A DNA stretch of 53,724 nucleotides from an uncultured Planctomycetaceae bacterium (GTDB taxonomy: Bacteria; Planctomycetota; Planctomycetia; Planctomycetales; Planctomycetaceae), in NCBI GenBank assembly GCA_903858815.1, contig CAIOKE010000114.1, forward strand, positions 1 through 53,724. Direction: 5' to 3'. Position numbers and translations under genes: made by a program. Below, piece after piece: positions 1 through 8,032 of the stretch (positions are counted from its first letter, which is position 1; the number at the start of each line of letters is the position of its first letter). The notes under the pieces are model-generated. The model saw only the letters and a list, made by a program, of their open reading frames with translations, ran no database searches and had not been told where the DNA came from.

Positions 1-153
1 ACCCACTCCGGGGGTGCCCCGGCACCTACAGCCCATATGTCCCTGCTGTACGGTTACGGTAATGACAAGGCTTCAGCCCGTGTCGTCCACTGCGTTGAAG
101 CCCCCCTACAGGCGAGCCGTTAGTGCTAGCTGACGGGTGTTGGACCTGCGGGA
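1..153. repeat. Inverted copy of the dispersed intergenic repeat
   Basis: No gene is visible here. Positions about 68-95 are the reverse complement of the module found near 2541-2570 and 2821-2850 (a GGGCT-GA-AGCCC hairpin next to GGACGAC). Positions about 111-142 carry the module AGGCGAGCCGTTAG plus AGCTGACGGGTGT, which recurs at 8384-8416. The stretch therefore belongs to the same mosaic repeat family as the other spacers in this window. Nothing suggests that it is translated. Confidence 0.6.
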
Positions 154-591
154 TCACATGCCTGGGGGAGCTTCAGCGGCGGTGCAGACAAATTCCAGTC
201 GGGCTGTGACTTTGCCTTCGACGGAGACCTTGCCTTTGAGATAGAACGCATTGGAAACGCGTTCTGTTAGTTCCACATCAATCTCAATTGTTTCGCCGGG
301 GCGAATCATGCGACGGAACTGGACGTTGTTCAGTCGAGTCACCACGGGAACTTCATTGGTGCCGGTCGGCACGATCCCGGCAATCAGCACAGCACCGGCC
401 TGGAAGCACGATTCACACTGCAGCACTCCGGGGAAGACCGGGAACTGCGGATAGTGACCCTGGAATACCGGCAGGTCCGGGCTGAGGAACTTACGAGCGA
501 CGATGCGGGAATCCGTGCGTTCCGTTACTTCATCAAGCCACAGAAATGGGTCCCGGTGGGGAATCAGCTGCTGGATCTGACTGCGGTTCAC
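154..591 (-). CDS. FabZ/FabA-like 3-hydroxyacyl-ACP dehydratase (hot-dog fold)
   Basis: This is a 145-residue protein when started at the GTG at 591; the open frame continues to 774 but that part runs into the preceding gene and looks non-coding. Residues 9-22 (IPHRDPFLWLDEV) match the FabZ opening PHRYPFLLVDRV. GHYPQFPVFPGVLQ at 45-58 matches the FabZ active-site loop, with the expected catalytic His (H46) and Glu (E60). The family dehydrates 3-hydroxyacyl-ACP in type II fatty acid synthesis in the cytoplasm. Non-canonical members also act on other acyl thioesters, and the context (downstream of a response regulator, no other fab gene) does not show which applies. The length is normal for the family. 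The start is moderately certain; the fold call is firm. Confidence 0.8.
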   Translation of the reverse strand: MNRSQIQQLIPHRDPFLWLDEVTERTDSRIVARKFLSPDLPVFQGHYPQFPVFPGVLQCESCFQAGAVLIAGIVPTGTNEVPVVTRLNNVQFRRMIRPGETIEIDVELTERVSNAFYLKGKVSVEGKVTARLEFVCTAAEAPPGM

Positions 592-645
592 GCTGGAGTC
601 CGTTCGTGTGAGGAGTGATTGAGTTGGGATCTGCGGGAGAGGCAG

Positions 646-672
646 AGCAGGTGGCTGCGAGAGCCACCTGCT
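646..672 (-). other. Perfect 11-bp hairpin between the regulator and the dehydratase genes
   Basis: AGCAGGTGGCT and AGCCACCTGCT form a perfect 11-bp inverted repeat around a 5-nt loop. It lies just after the response-regulator stop and before the dehydratase start, in the transcribed direction. There is no T-tract after it on the minus strand, so it is not a classical intrinsic terminator. It could be an attenuator, an mRNA-stability hairpin or a Rho-linked pause; the sequence does not decide. Confidence 0.5.
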
Positions 673-683
673 GCGACCAATCG

Positions 684-2024
684 TCAGATCTCGATCTTCA
701 GTTCTTCGATCTTGCGATACAGGCTGGACAGTCCAAGTACCAGTCTGCGAGCAGCTTCCTTTTTGTCGGGGCACTGACGCAGGACTCGGGTGATGTGCAG
801 TCGTTCGTAGTGTCGCAATGCGGATCGCAGGTCATCTGTATCGGGCAGCGAGGACGCCCCACCCAGCAGATCTGGTGGCAGATCGTTGGGAGTGATCTCT
901 TCGCCTTCGCACATCATGACAGCTCGTTCGATGGCGTTATCCAACTGGCGGATATTGCCTTTCCAGTGAGCGGCCATCAGGGTGCGGATCGTTTCACTGG
1001 TTGCGCCGGAAACGCGTTTTCCCATGGCATCACGGTGCCGAACGATGAAGTATTCCACCAGTTCCGGAATGTCATCGAGACGTTCGCGGAGTGCCGGGAT
1101 ACGAATCTTGACGCCGTCGAGGCGATAGAACAGGTCTTCCTGGAAGTTGCCGTCAGTCACTTCCTGTGACAGTTCGCGCGAGGTGGCGGCGATGATGCGA
1201 GCACTGACGCGAACCGGTTTGGTTCCGCCGACGGGCGTCACTTCAGAATACTCGATGGCACGCAGGATTTCGGACTGAGTCCCAGCAGGCAGCTGAGCAA
1301 CTTCATCGAGGAAGACTGTACCACTGCCAGCGCTGATCAGTGCGCCGGTCTGGCCATCACTGGTTCCGAACAGCTGGGCTTCCAGGAGTTCAACCGGTCG
1401 AGTACCGCAGTTGACCGCCATGAAGGGGTCGGACGCGTTCGGGCCAGCCATGTGAATTTCGCGAGCAAACAATTCCTTGCCGGTGCCGGTTTCTCCGACA
1501 AGCAGGACATTGGAATTGGTGGCTGCAACCTTGCGAATGGTCTTCAGCAGATCCTGGATCACGGCGCTGGATCCCACGACCTGATCGAAGCCCGAGCTGC
1601 GAGCAAGGTCTTTGCGAAGCCGCTGGTTTTCGCGGTAGAGATCCTGGAACTTGAACAGCCGCTGCATTCGCTTGACAAGCTCTTCGAAGCGCACGGGCTT
1701 GACGAGGTATTCGAAGGCGCCGGCAGTGAAGGCCTCGACGGCGGTTTCAACGCTGGGGTAGGCCGAAATGATCATCACGAACATGGCCGGATTGATGCGA
1801 TGCAGCTGCTTCAGCACCCGAATACCATCGCCGTCCGGCAGCTGGATATCGCAGATACCGACATCAAAGTCGCGTTCCTGAGCGATGCGAATCGCTTCCG
1901 TGGCGTTAGCCGCCGTGCGCACTTCAAAGCCCTCGCCCATCAGAAATTCCGCAAGGGTTTCACGGATGATGGGTTCGTCTTCAACAATCAGGACAGACTT
2001 ACGCTGAGCAATAGTTCCCGACAC
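684..2024 (-). CDS. NtrC-family response regulator (REC-AAA+-Fis HTH) lacking the GAFTGA loop
   Basis: 446 residues from the GTG at 2024, which is preceded by GGAGA about 10 nt upstream; the longer frame to 2120 adds unrelated residues. The receiver domain (about 10-125) has the acidic pocket E15/D16, the phospho-acceptor D59 in GICDIQLPDGDG, and K109 in YLVKP. The AAA+ domain (about 147-375) has Walker A GETGTGKE (177-184) and Walker B GTVFLDEV (236-243). A Fis-type helix-turn-helix closes the protein (KKEAARRLVLGLSSLYRKI). In ordinary sigma-54 activators the segment after LFG carries GAFTGA and about nine more residues; here it is GTSDGQTGA and shorter. Those residues contact sigma-54, so this protein may regulate transcription without sigma-54. 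No histidine kinase is adjacent. Confidence 0.9.
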   Translation of the reverse strand: MSGTIAQRKSVLIVEDEPIIRETLAEFLMGEGFEVRTAANATEAIRIAQERDFDVGICDIQLPDGDGIRVLKQLHRINPAMFVMIISAYPSVETAVEAFTAGAFEYLVKPVRFEELVKRMQRLFKFQDLYRENQRLRKDLARSSGFDQVVGSSAVIQDLLKTIRKVAATNSNVLLVGETGTGKELFAREIHMAGPNASDPFMAVNCGTRPVELLEAQLFGTSDGQTGALISAGSGTVFLDEVAQLPAGTQSEILRAIEYSEVTPVGGTKPVRVSARIIAATSRELSQEVTDGNFQEDLFYRLDGVKIRIPALRERLDDIPELVEYFIVRHRDAMGKRVSGATSETIRTLMAAHWKGNIRQLDNAIERAVMMCEGEEITPNDLPPDLLGGASSLPDTDDLRSALRHYERLHITRVLRQCPDKKEAARRLVLGLSSLYRKIEELKIEI

Positions 2025-2472
2025 AGTTACTGATTCTCCGGTAAAACAGGACAGGCCGAGGGATGGCCAACACAGCTTCCCGCCGTGATTCCCAGACTGC
2101 GACCTGAATGCGCAATCCAATCTGAGTGGAAATCGGCCCTGGCAAAGTCTGAGACAAAACGTTCAGCCTTGCTGCAACCACCATTCCAGACGACACGGGC
2201 CTATTTTTCACTCGAAAAACGTCCGGCATCTGCAGATTCCTGAATTCTGTGCCAAATTCGGGGATTCAGAAGCAGTCCGTTCGGAATCCGGGGACTGGGG
2301 AGCGGTGGTAACCGGAAAAATCGTCAAATCTGGATCAGCAGGTGGGGGGGAAATCTGCGCCGAGATGGCCTCCGGATGGCAGCCGCTGCCCGGTTTTTGG
2401 GCAGTGGTATAGGTTTGGACGCCTGACCCCGTGAGTTCGGGCCTGACAGGCACCAGCGCGCTGGTGGGCATC

Positions 2473-2921
2473 GAGGTACTCGCGTCTCGGCGGGAGGCTC
2501 GCCCTCCCGAGGGGACGGGAAGTTTGAGGGCCTTGAGCGGGGACGACGACACGGGCTGAAGCCCATGCTACGACGACCGAGCACCAGCTCGGTGACGATG
2601 GCGAGGTTTCCAGTGTTGAGTGGTTATCAGCTCACGGGATGGCAGGGCGACGGGTCAATGTGCGGCGCGGCGGGGCTTTGTGTGGGCAGAGGGCGGCCGG
2701 GCAGGAATGACGGGCTACGGTTGTGGGCGACCAACGCCAGCGGAACACGGACGAGGTACTCGCGTCTCGGCGGTGGCCTCGCCCTCCCGAGGGGACGGGA
2801 AGTTTGAGGGCCTTGAGCGGGGACGACGACACGGGCTGAAGCCCATGCTACGACGACCGAGCACCAGCTCGGTGACGATGGCGAGGTTTCCAGTGTTGAG
2901 TGATTATCAGCTCACGGGATG
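2473..2921. repeat. 280-bp tandem duplication of intergenic palindromic repeat
   Basis: The spacer 2025-3042 holds no convincing gene. Positions 2473-2641 and 2753-2921 are almost identical (about four mismatches in 169 bp) at an exact 280-bp offset: one full unit followed by a truncated second unit. Each copy contains the hairpins GGGCT-GA-AGCCC and ACCGAGC-ACCA-GCTCGGT. The segment 2576-2752 recurs at 14413-14595. Weak reading frames across the block translate to LGGSLALP/GEAPAEP-like strings and are best ignored. Positions 2025-2472 show no recognised element and should contain the promoter of the response-regulator gene. Confidence 0.85.
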
Positions 2922-3042
2922 CTCGGGCTACGGTTGTGGGCAGACTACCTTTCCGGTCTTTCTGCACTGTGTGTTTTACAGTGTGCACTGAGGACTTGCT
3001 GGCGGGCCCCGTGTGAGCTGCAGGTTTGCAGTTTTCCGCGTG

Positions 3043-3849
3043 CTATTGCCCGGCGGATTTTTGGCCGGCTTCCGATTGACTGTCGGACTGTTTGCGTTGT
3101 TGTTCGTGGTAGCTTTTCAGAATCCCGGTGGGGTCGTCATTGAAGGCCTGGCGGCAGCCTTCGCAGCAGACGTACCAGGTCTGACCATCGTGCTGCACGG
3201 CAATCGTGCCTTTGCCTCCGGTGACCACGCACAGTCGTTGTCCTGCCCCTGTGGTGGCCAGTCGCTCGCCGGCGCGGGTCATGCCAATTTCAAACATTCG
3301 TCGCCAGCCGGCACCGGTCTGTGGTTGTTCTTCCAGTAACACCGTCCAGCGAATTTCGCTGAGCCTTCTGAGTGTCAGGCGTCGGTGTGTTGTGGCGTCT
3401 GCTGGTGTAGCAAAAGTCCATTGGTTTCCCTGCTCGCTGACTTCTGCGGCGACCGGGTTGGGTTGCAGTGTGAGCAGCCGTTCGGTGTCCGCATCCTGCA
3501 GTCTGAGCTGGAGCACTTCAGATTCTGCGGCAGGAGCGATCAGGTGCAGCTGCTGCAGGCGACTGCCGGGTTTGAATCGCAACTGCAGTGCCGGGGTTGT
3601 CCGGGTGAAGTTCCAGCTGACGTCGATGGTTTCGGCAGTGGCACCATCATTCGAGCCTCGTCGCAGCTGCAGCACTCCACGCCACTGGCCGGGCAGTTCG
3701 CCAATCCGTCCCATGCGTTGAATGGCTGCGTTGCGAGCATCAGTGGTTGCAGAAACCGGGGATTGCCCGCTGTTTTCATCGGCAGATGCGGCCGCTGAGG
3801 TTGTGAGCAGCAGGCAGCAGGTGAGCAGCAGTCGGGTTACGAGTGTCAT
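3043..3849 (-). CDS. Exported protein with C-terminal YHS/TRASH-like cysteine motif
   Basis: 268 residues with an N-terminal signal peptide (MTLVTRLLLTCCLLLTTSAA, likely cleaved after an Ala near residue 23). The middle (about 45-200) is an unrecognised, beta-rich-looking region with many L-x-L-R alternations. Near residues 205-250 the pattern CVVTGG, then WYVCCEGCRQAF and DPTGILKSYH, resembles YHS/TRASH domains (C-P-V-T-G, then Y-F-C-C-x-x-C, then DP), which bind metal through Cys. The tail is polar and rich in Gln and Ser. The gene starts 32 bp after the stop of the upstream ligase-like gene, so the two are probably co-transcribed. A periplasmic metal-binding or sensing role is inference; the central domain is unknown. 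Confidence 0.75.
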   Translation of the reverse strand: MTLVTRLLLTCCLLLTTSAAASADENSGQSPVSATTDARNAAIQRMGRIGELPGQWRGVLQLRRGSNDGATAETIDVSWNFTRTTPALQLRFKPGSRLQQLHLIAPAAESEVLQLRLQDADTERLLTLQPNPVAAEVSEQGNQWTFATPADATTHRRLTLRRLSEIRWTVLLEEQPQTGAGWRRMFEIGMTRAGERLATTGAGQRLCVVTGGKGTIAVQHDGQTWYVCCEGCRQAFNDDPTGILKSYHEQQRKQSDSQSEAGQKSAGQ

Positions 3850-3881
3850 AGGTGACTTTCAGGTGGCCCGCGAGTTTGAAT

Positions 3882-5180
3882 TCAGTCGAGAAGAACGACT
3901 CGACGACTTTTCATTTCTGAACGAGGCAGGGAACCCGATTCTGCTGTTCGCACACCCGCGGAGAAGCCCAGTCGCTGTCGCAGAGTTGTACGCAGCTGTT
4001 CCACGAGTTGTTCGCGAGCGGGTCCGGAGAGATCACCGGTTTCGATGGCCACGCTGAGGTCGCGCATGCCCTGAACGGTGCTGACTTCGAGGCGAAATTC
4101 GGTGATGGGGGGAAATTCGCGGATGATGGCTTCGATGCTGCCGGGGAACAGATTGTTGCCGCGGATGATGAGCATGTCATCGACGCGTCCGAGGATGCCA
4201 CCCTGCAGCCAGCGCAGGACCCGACCGGAGGGATCGGGCTGGGTGCTGACGGTGACCAGATCTCCTGTGCGATAACGGATCAGCGGGCTGCCGGTGCGGC
4301 CCAGATTGGTGATGACAAGTTCGCCGGTCTGACCGTCCGGAACGGGTGAGCCATCAGCGTCGACCACTTCGGCGATACATTCGGTTTCCAGCAGGTACAT
4401 GCCACCGGGGCGATCGATGGATTCGGTGGCCAGCGAACCAGACTCAGTCATTCCCCAATGGTCAATGACTTTAGCTTCCCACTGATCTTCGATCTGTTGC
4501 CGAGTGGAGCTGATGGAACCGCCGGGTTCACCAGCCACGATCAGCAGGCGGACGGAGGTTTCTTTGAGGTCAATTCCTTCATTGCGAGCGACTTCTGCCA
4601 TGCGCAGAGCGTATGTTGGAGTACAGCACAGGACTGTAGCTTCATTTTCGATCATGGCCTGCAGTCGGACAGACGTGGTCATGCCGCCACCTGCGAGGCA
4701 GAAATTGCCATATCGCAGGGCACCTTCGAAGGCGGCCCAGAATCCGAGGAACGGTCCGAAGGAAAAGGGGAAGAACAGGCGATCCCAGGATTGCAGTCCG
4801 GCGAGTGTCCAGATCTGTCGCCAGCATTCCATGCACCAGTCCCAGCTGTCGCGGGTATCCAGCCAGCGAATGGGCCGGGCAGTGGTTCCGGAGGTTTGGT
4901 GAAGTCGCAGGTAGCGGGTGGAGGGAAAAGTGAGGTTTGAGCCGTAGGGAGGCTGAGCCGCCTGGTCGTTGACGATGTCCTGTTTTGTGCAGAATGGCAG
5001 TTTGTGCAGGTCGTGTGGAGTGCGGATTTCTGCCGGGTCAATGCCCGCATTTCGAAAGCGGGTATTCCAGAATCGGTTGCGCGGCAGGATGCTGCTGAGC
5101 AGTGTCTGCAGGCGAGCGGACTGCAGATTCTGCAGTTGCTCACGGTCAAACCAGACCTGTTCTGCCTGAAATTCGGACAC
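3882..5180 (-). CDS. Phenylacetate-CoA ligase-like adenylate-forming enzyme
   Basis: 432 residues from the GTG at 5180, preceded by GGAAG at 7-nt spacing; the open frame continues to 5639 but then overlaps the divergent gene and lacks family similarity. The N-terminus (FDREQLQNLQSARLQTLL) is typical of PaaK/coenzyme F390 synthetase relatives. The adenylation P-loop is TSGTTARP (motif HQTSGTTARPIRW). Later motifs are CCTPTYALRMAE, DHWGMTESG and the YRTGDLV segment, followed by the small C-terminal domain ending SRRVVLLD. Such enzymes activate an aromatic or other carboxylate with ATP to an acyl-adenylate, usually then a CoA thioester. No phenylacetate catabolic genes are nearby, so the substrate is unknown. 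It is the first gene of a two-gene minus-strand unit with the YHS-like protein. Confidence 0.85.
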   Translation of the reverse strand: MSEFQAEQVWFDREQLQNLQSARLQTLLSSILPRNRFWNTRFRNAGIDPAEIRTPHDLHKLPFCTKQDIVNDQAAQPPYGSNLTFPSTRYLRLHQTSGTTARPIRWLDTRDSWDWCMECWRQIWTLAGLQSWDRLFFPFSFGPFLGFWAAFEGALRYGNFCLAGGGMTTSVRLQAMIENEATVLCCTPTYALRMAEVARNEGIDLKETSVRLLIVAGEPGGSISSTRQQIEDQWEAKVIDHWGMTESGSLATESIDRPGGMYLLETECIAEVVDADGSPVPDGQTGELVITNLGRTGSPLIRYRTGDLVTVSTQPDPSGRVLRWLQGGILGRVDDMLIIRGNNLFPGSIEAIIREFPPITEFRLEVSTVQGMRDLSVAIETGDLSGPAREQLVEQLRTTLRQRLGFSAGVRTAESGSLPRSEMKSRRVVLLD

Positions 5181-5576
5181 GCTGGAACTTCCATCTGGGG
5201 AACGGAAAGGGAGGAATTTGGGGCACTTACAGGGATAATATCCGGACGGGGCAGCAGGGACAAATCCACGGGAGCGAGAAGGCATTTGGTTGGGAAAAGC
5301 GGGCCATTTGGCTGGGGAGGCTGGAGACTGTTTGCAGTGTTGGGGGGATTCTCGGTGCAATTGAATTCCGCTGAGTTGGGCATTAATGTTTTCGGAACAC
5401 CGGGGTTTCCGGCCGTTTCCGATACCGAATTTCCCGGAAACCTTATAGAATGCAGTCCCGGTCCGGGTCGGGCTGCGACTCTGCAGGCCCTCAACGTACC
5501 TGAAAGACTGCCTGAATTCACAACCTGCCGGCAATGCCTGCCGCGGTGACAGATTGATCTGAAAGACAGACTGCGA
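5181..5576. promoter_or_regulatory. Divergent intergenic region
   Basis: This 396-bp spacer separates the minus-strand ligase-like gene from the plus-strand RG-repeat gene, so promoters for both should lie here. I could not identify a convincing -35/-10 pair. Reading frames across it have no family similarity. No repeat module of the dispersed family is present. Confidence 0.4.
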
Positions 5577-7862
5577 ATGACCAACTCCGATTCTGATAAT
5601 CGTAAAAAGCGCGACGAGTTCGCAAAGAACCTTGTGCACACCATGTTTGGCCTGGACAAGTTACCATCAGAAGTCGGTGGTGAGGTTCTGTTCGACGACT
5701 ATGATGACGCCCCCGCTGCAGCTCCGGCGGAAGCGGCTGTGGAAAGCCATGCTGCTGCCGAGGTGATTGAAGCTGCAGCCCAGTCTTCCGGGGCGCGGAC
5801 CGAGTATCAGGATGACATTGATGACCTGATCATGTTCCCCGAGGACGACGACCATGACGATGTGTCGTCCGTTGCGGATGACGATGACGATGACGAGAAC
5901 TTTGATTTCGGGGCAGACGACGACGACGATGAGGGTGAGGATGACGATGTGGTTGACGAGCCGGCTTCCGTGAAGGCAGCCGAGGTCAGCTCAGATTCAG
6001 AGGCTGATGCGGCTGACGAATTTGGATTTGATCCGGAACCTGCGCCGGCGGTGCGTGAATCGTCACGTTCGGGTGCTCGATCGACACGTGATGACCAGCC
6101 GCGAGCTGAACGTGACGATCGTGGTGGTCGAGGTCGAGGTCGAGGTCGAGGTGATCGTGGTGACCGTGGTGACCGTGGTGACCGTGGTGACCGTGGTGAC
6201 CGCGGTGATCGTGCTCGATCTGCTGATCGAGGGCGTGGTGGTGATCGGGAAGACCGTCCAGCGCGGGCGGCGCGCGGCGAGGGTGCTGCTGCTGGGAAGG
6301 CCCCTGCCGGTGGCGGTGGGGATGATGCCTACTGGGATGAGTTGGATAAGTGGGTCTGGGACGATCCTGAGTCTGCGGCTGAGGACGTCGCGGAACCGGT
6401 AGCTGCAGCGACTGACGACGACGAGTCGGGTAGCGATTCTGGGGCGGTTTCGGGTGGCGCTGACGAAGCTGGTGAGTCGGGTGGTGGAGGTCGGCGGCGT
6501 GGTCGTCGTCGTGGCGGTCGCGGTCGGAATCGTCGTCGTTCGGACGAGACAGCGGTTGGTCGGTCTGATGAGGTAGTTGCTGACGAGCCCGCTGCTGCTG
6601 AGGTGGACGATGACTTGAGTGAGATTTTGTTCGAAGAGGACCAGGAGGATATTGTCAGCGTCTCTGCGGGCAGCGTGTCGGCTCAGCGTCGATCGCGTGA
6701 TGAGCGGCCGACGGTGACTGCTGATCGCGAGGAGTCTGCCGAGTCCGAGGATCGTTCAGAGGATTCTGAAGGTGGGCGTGGTCGTCGCGGGCGCCGTGGT
6801 CGTCGTGGCGGGCGTGGTTCGGACCGTGAACGTGGCGAAGATCGCGGCGCAGGGAATGAGCAGGGACGCCGTCGTCCGGTATCGGACGTGGCTGATCTTG
6901 ACGAAGTGGAAGATGATCGTCCGATTGGATTTGATGACGAACCTGTCGCTGACAGTTTCAAAGGTCGTGGCGACCGCGGGCGTTCGAGTGATCGTCGAGG
7001 TAGCGAGGATCGTGGCGGTCGCAGTGAGCGATCTGAACGTGGCGAACGTGGTAGCAGATCTGAAGTCGATCGTGACGAACGATCAGATCGTGATGACCGT
7101 GGCGGTCGCAGCGAGCGGGGCTCGCGCGGTGCACGGCCGGAACGTGGTGCACGGCCGGAACGTGGTGAGCGGCCGGAACGTGGCGAGCGGCCGGAACGTG
7201 GTGAGCGACCGGAACGTGGTGAGCGACTGGAACGTGGTGAGCGGCTGGAACGTGGCGAGCGACCGGAACGTGGCGAGCGACCGGAACGTGGCGAGCGGCC
7301 GGAACGTGGCGAGCGGCCGGAACGTGGTGAGCGGCCGGAACGTGGTGAGCGACCGGCGCGTGGCGAGCGACCGGAACGTGGCGAGCGGCCGGAACGTGGC
7401 GAGCGGCCGGCGCGTGGCGAGCGATCGGATCGTGGTGATCGGGCTGAACGTGGTGAACGACCGGAACGTGGTGAGGAGCGAGGCCATTCTGAGCGTGATC
7501 GTCGGGATCGCAGTCGGGATCGTGACCTTGACCGCGACCATGAATGGGACGAGGAGGAGCGATCGGAGCAGGGAGTGGGCCGCGATCAGGATCGTCGCGA
7601 TGACGAGCGTGGTCCGCGTCGTCGTCGTGAGCGTAGTGCGGAGGATCGTGAGTCCGGTCGTGAGCCGCGTGAGGATCGTCGCGGTGGTGGACCGGCACCG
7701 GTGGCCCCGGAGTATCAGGACATTCCGACGTGGGAGCAGGCGATTGGCTGTCTGTCGTTGCGAACACCAACGGAAGACCATGCTCGGCGCACGGAAAACC
7801 GCTATCGTAATCGCGAAGGCGGTGGTAGCGGCGGCGGTGGCGGTCGTGGGCCTCGTCGCTGA
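5577..7862 (+). CDS. Large intrinsically disordered acidic/RG-rich repeat protein
   Basis: 761 residues, almost wholly low complexity. The N-terminus (NRKKRDEFAKNLVHTMFGLD) is the only ordinary-looking stretch. Residues about 85-130 are runs of Asp and Glu. Residues about 181-213 are GRGRGR followed by about seven GDR triplets. A short aromatic motif, YWDELDKWVWDDPE, sits near 250. RGRR/GGRG blocks follow near 305-320 and 395-420. Residues about 519-632 are some 19 copies of a hexapeptide of the ERGERP type. The last 50 residues carry a second conserved-looking motif, YQDIPTWEQAIGCL, then a Gly/Arg tail. RGG/RG repeats in known proteins bind RNA and promote condensates; acidic plus Arg-rich tracts add charge-driven self-association. 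The function is not known. A strong terminator follows. I do not recognise a named family. Confidence 0.85.
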   Translation: MTNSDSDNRKKRDEFAKNLVHTMFGLDKLPSEVGGEVLFDDYDDAPAAAPAEAAVESHAAAEVIEAAAQSSGARTEYQDDIDDLIMFPEDDDHDDVSSVADDDDDDENFDFGADDDDDEGEDDDVVDEPASVKAAEVSSDSEADAADEFGFDPEPAPAVRESSRSGARSTRDDQPRAERDDRGGRGRGRGRGDRGDRGDRGDRGDRGDRGDRARSADRGRGGDREDRPARAARGEGAAAGKAPAGGGGDDAYWDELDKWVWDDPESAAEDVAEPVAAATDDDESGSDSGAVSGGADEAGESGGGGRRRGRRRGGRGRNRRRSDETAVGRSDEVVADEPAAAEVDDDLSEILFEEDQEDIVSVSAGSVSAQRRSRDERPTVTADREESAESEDRSEDSEGGRGRRGRRGRRGGRGSDRERGEDRGAGNEQGRRRPVSDVADLDEVEDDRPIGFDDEPVADSFKGRGDRGRSSDRRGSEDRGGRSERSERGERGSRSEVDRDERSDRDDRGGRSERGSRGARPERGARPERGERPERGERPERGERPERGERLERGERLERGERPERGERPERGERPERGERPERGERPERGERPARGERPERGERPERGERPARGERSDRGDRAERGERPERGEERGHSERDRRDRSRDRDLDRDHEWDEEERSEQGVGRDQDRRDDERGPRRRRERSAEDRESGREPREDRRGGGPAPVAPEYQDIPTWEQAIGCLSLRTPTEDHARRTENRYRNREGGGSGGGGGRGPRR
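6118..6215 (+). repeat. In-gene 6-bp and 9-bp tandem repeats (GR and GDR codons)
   Basis: Within the RG-rich gene, a 6-bp unit (GGTCGA, coding Gly-Arg) is repeated about four times, followed by a 9-bp unit (GACCGTGGT, coding Asp-Arg-Gly) repeated about six to seven times. All units are multiples of three, so slippage changes length without shifting the frame. Confidence 0.85.
7132..7475 (+). repeat. In-gene 18-bp tandem repeat array (ERGERP hexapeptide)
   Basis: About nineteen tandem 18-bp units, each close to CGGAACGTGGTGAGCGGC, encode the Arg/Glu/Gly/Pro hexapeptide. Units differ mainly at synonymous positions (GGT/GGC, CGG/CGA) with a few Leu or Ala replacements for Pro or Glu. The synonymous divergence combined with protein conservation suggests selection on the peptide rather than recent DNA expansion alone. 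Confidence 0.9.
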
Positions 7863-7878
7863 GGTCTGTTGACAAATC

Positions 7879-7913
7879 AGCGGCGTCGACGTTCCGTCGG
7901 CGCCGCTTTTTTT
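7879..7913 (+). terminator. Intrinsic (Rho-independent) terminator of the RG-repeat gene
   Basis: AGCGGCGTCGACG pairs with CGTCGGCGCCGCT (one T-G wobble) around a 3-nt loop and is followed directly by seven T residues. It lies 17 nt after the stop codon of the upstream gene. This is the clearest intrinsic terminator in the window. Confidence 0.9.
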
Positions 7914-8032
7914 GCGCTCTGCGCGGAATGAAGTGCGCAGTGTTCTTCCGGTGGTGAACCGGTGGAAGAGAATTGTGCGAGCTGCAGAGCGTGAAGTTCT
8001 GCGGTGAAGGGTTCGTGTTCTGTGTACCGGCA

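Noticed and set aside
615-1169. 184-codon plus-strand frame opposite the response regulator
   Set aside because: Antisense shadow of a strongly supported gene.
2025-2120. N-terminal extension of the response regulator to an ATG at 2120
   Set aside because: The added residues have no receiver-domain similarity, and GTG 2024 has a GGAGA upstream.
2208-2991. Several 60-120 codon frames with LGGSLALP or GEAPAEP-like strings
   Set aside because: They fall on the intergenic palindromic repeat and recur wherever it does; typical false annotations.
5181-5639. N-terminal extension of the PaaK-like protein to 5639
   Set aside because: It overlaps the divergent gene and is not family-like; GTG 5180 has a well-placed GGAAG.
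7132-7475. CRISPR-like regular repetition
   Set aside because: Units are 18 bp, contiguous with no spacers, and lie in frame in a protein gene.
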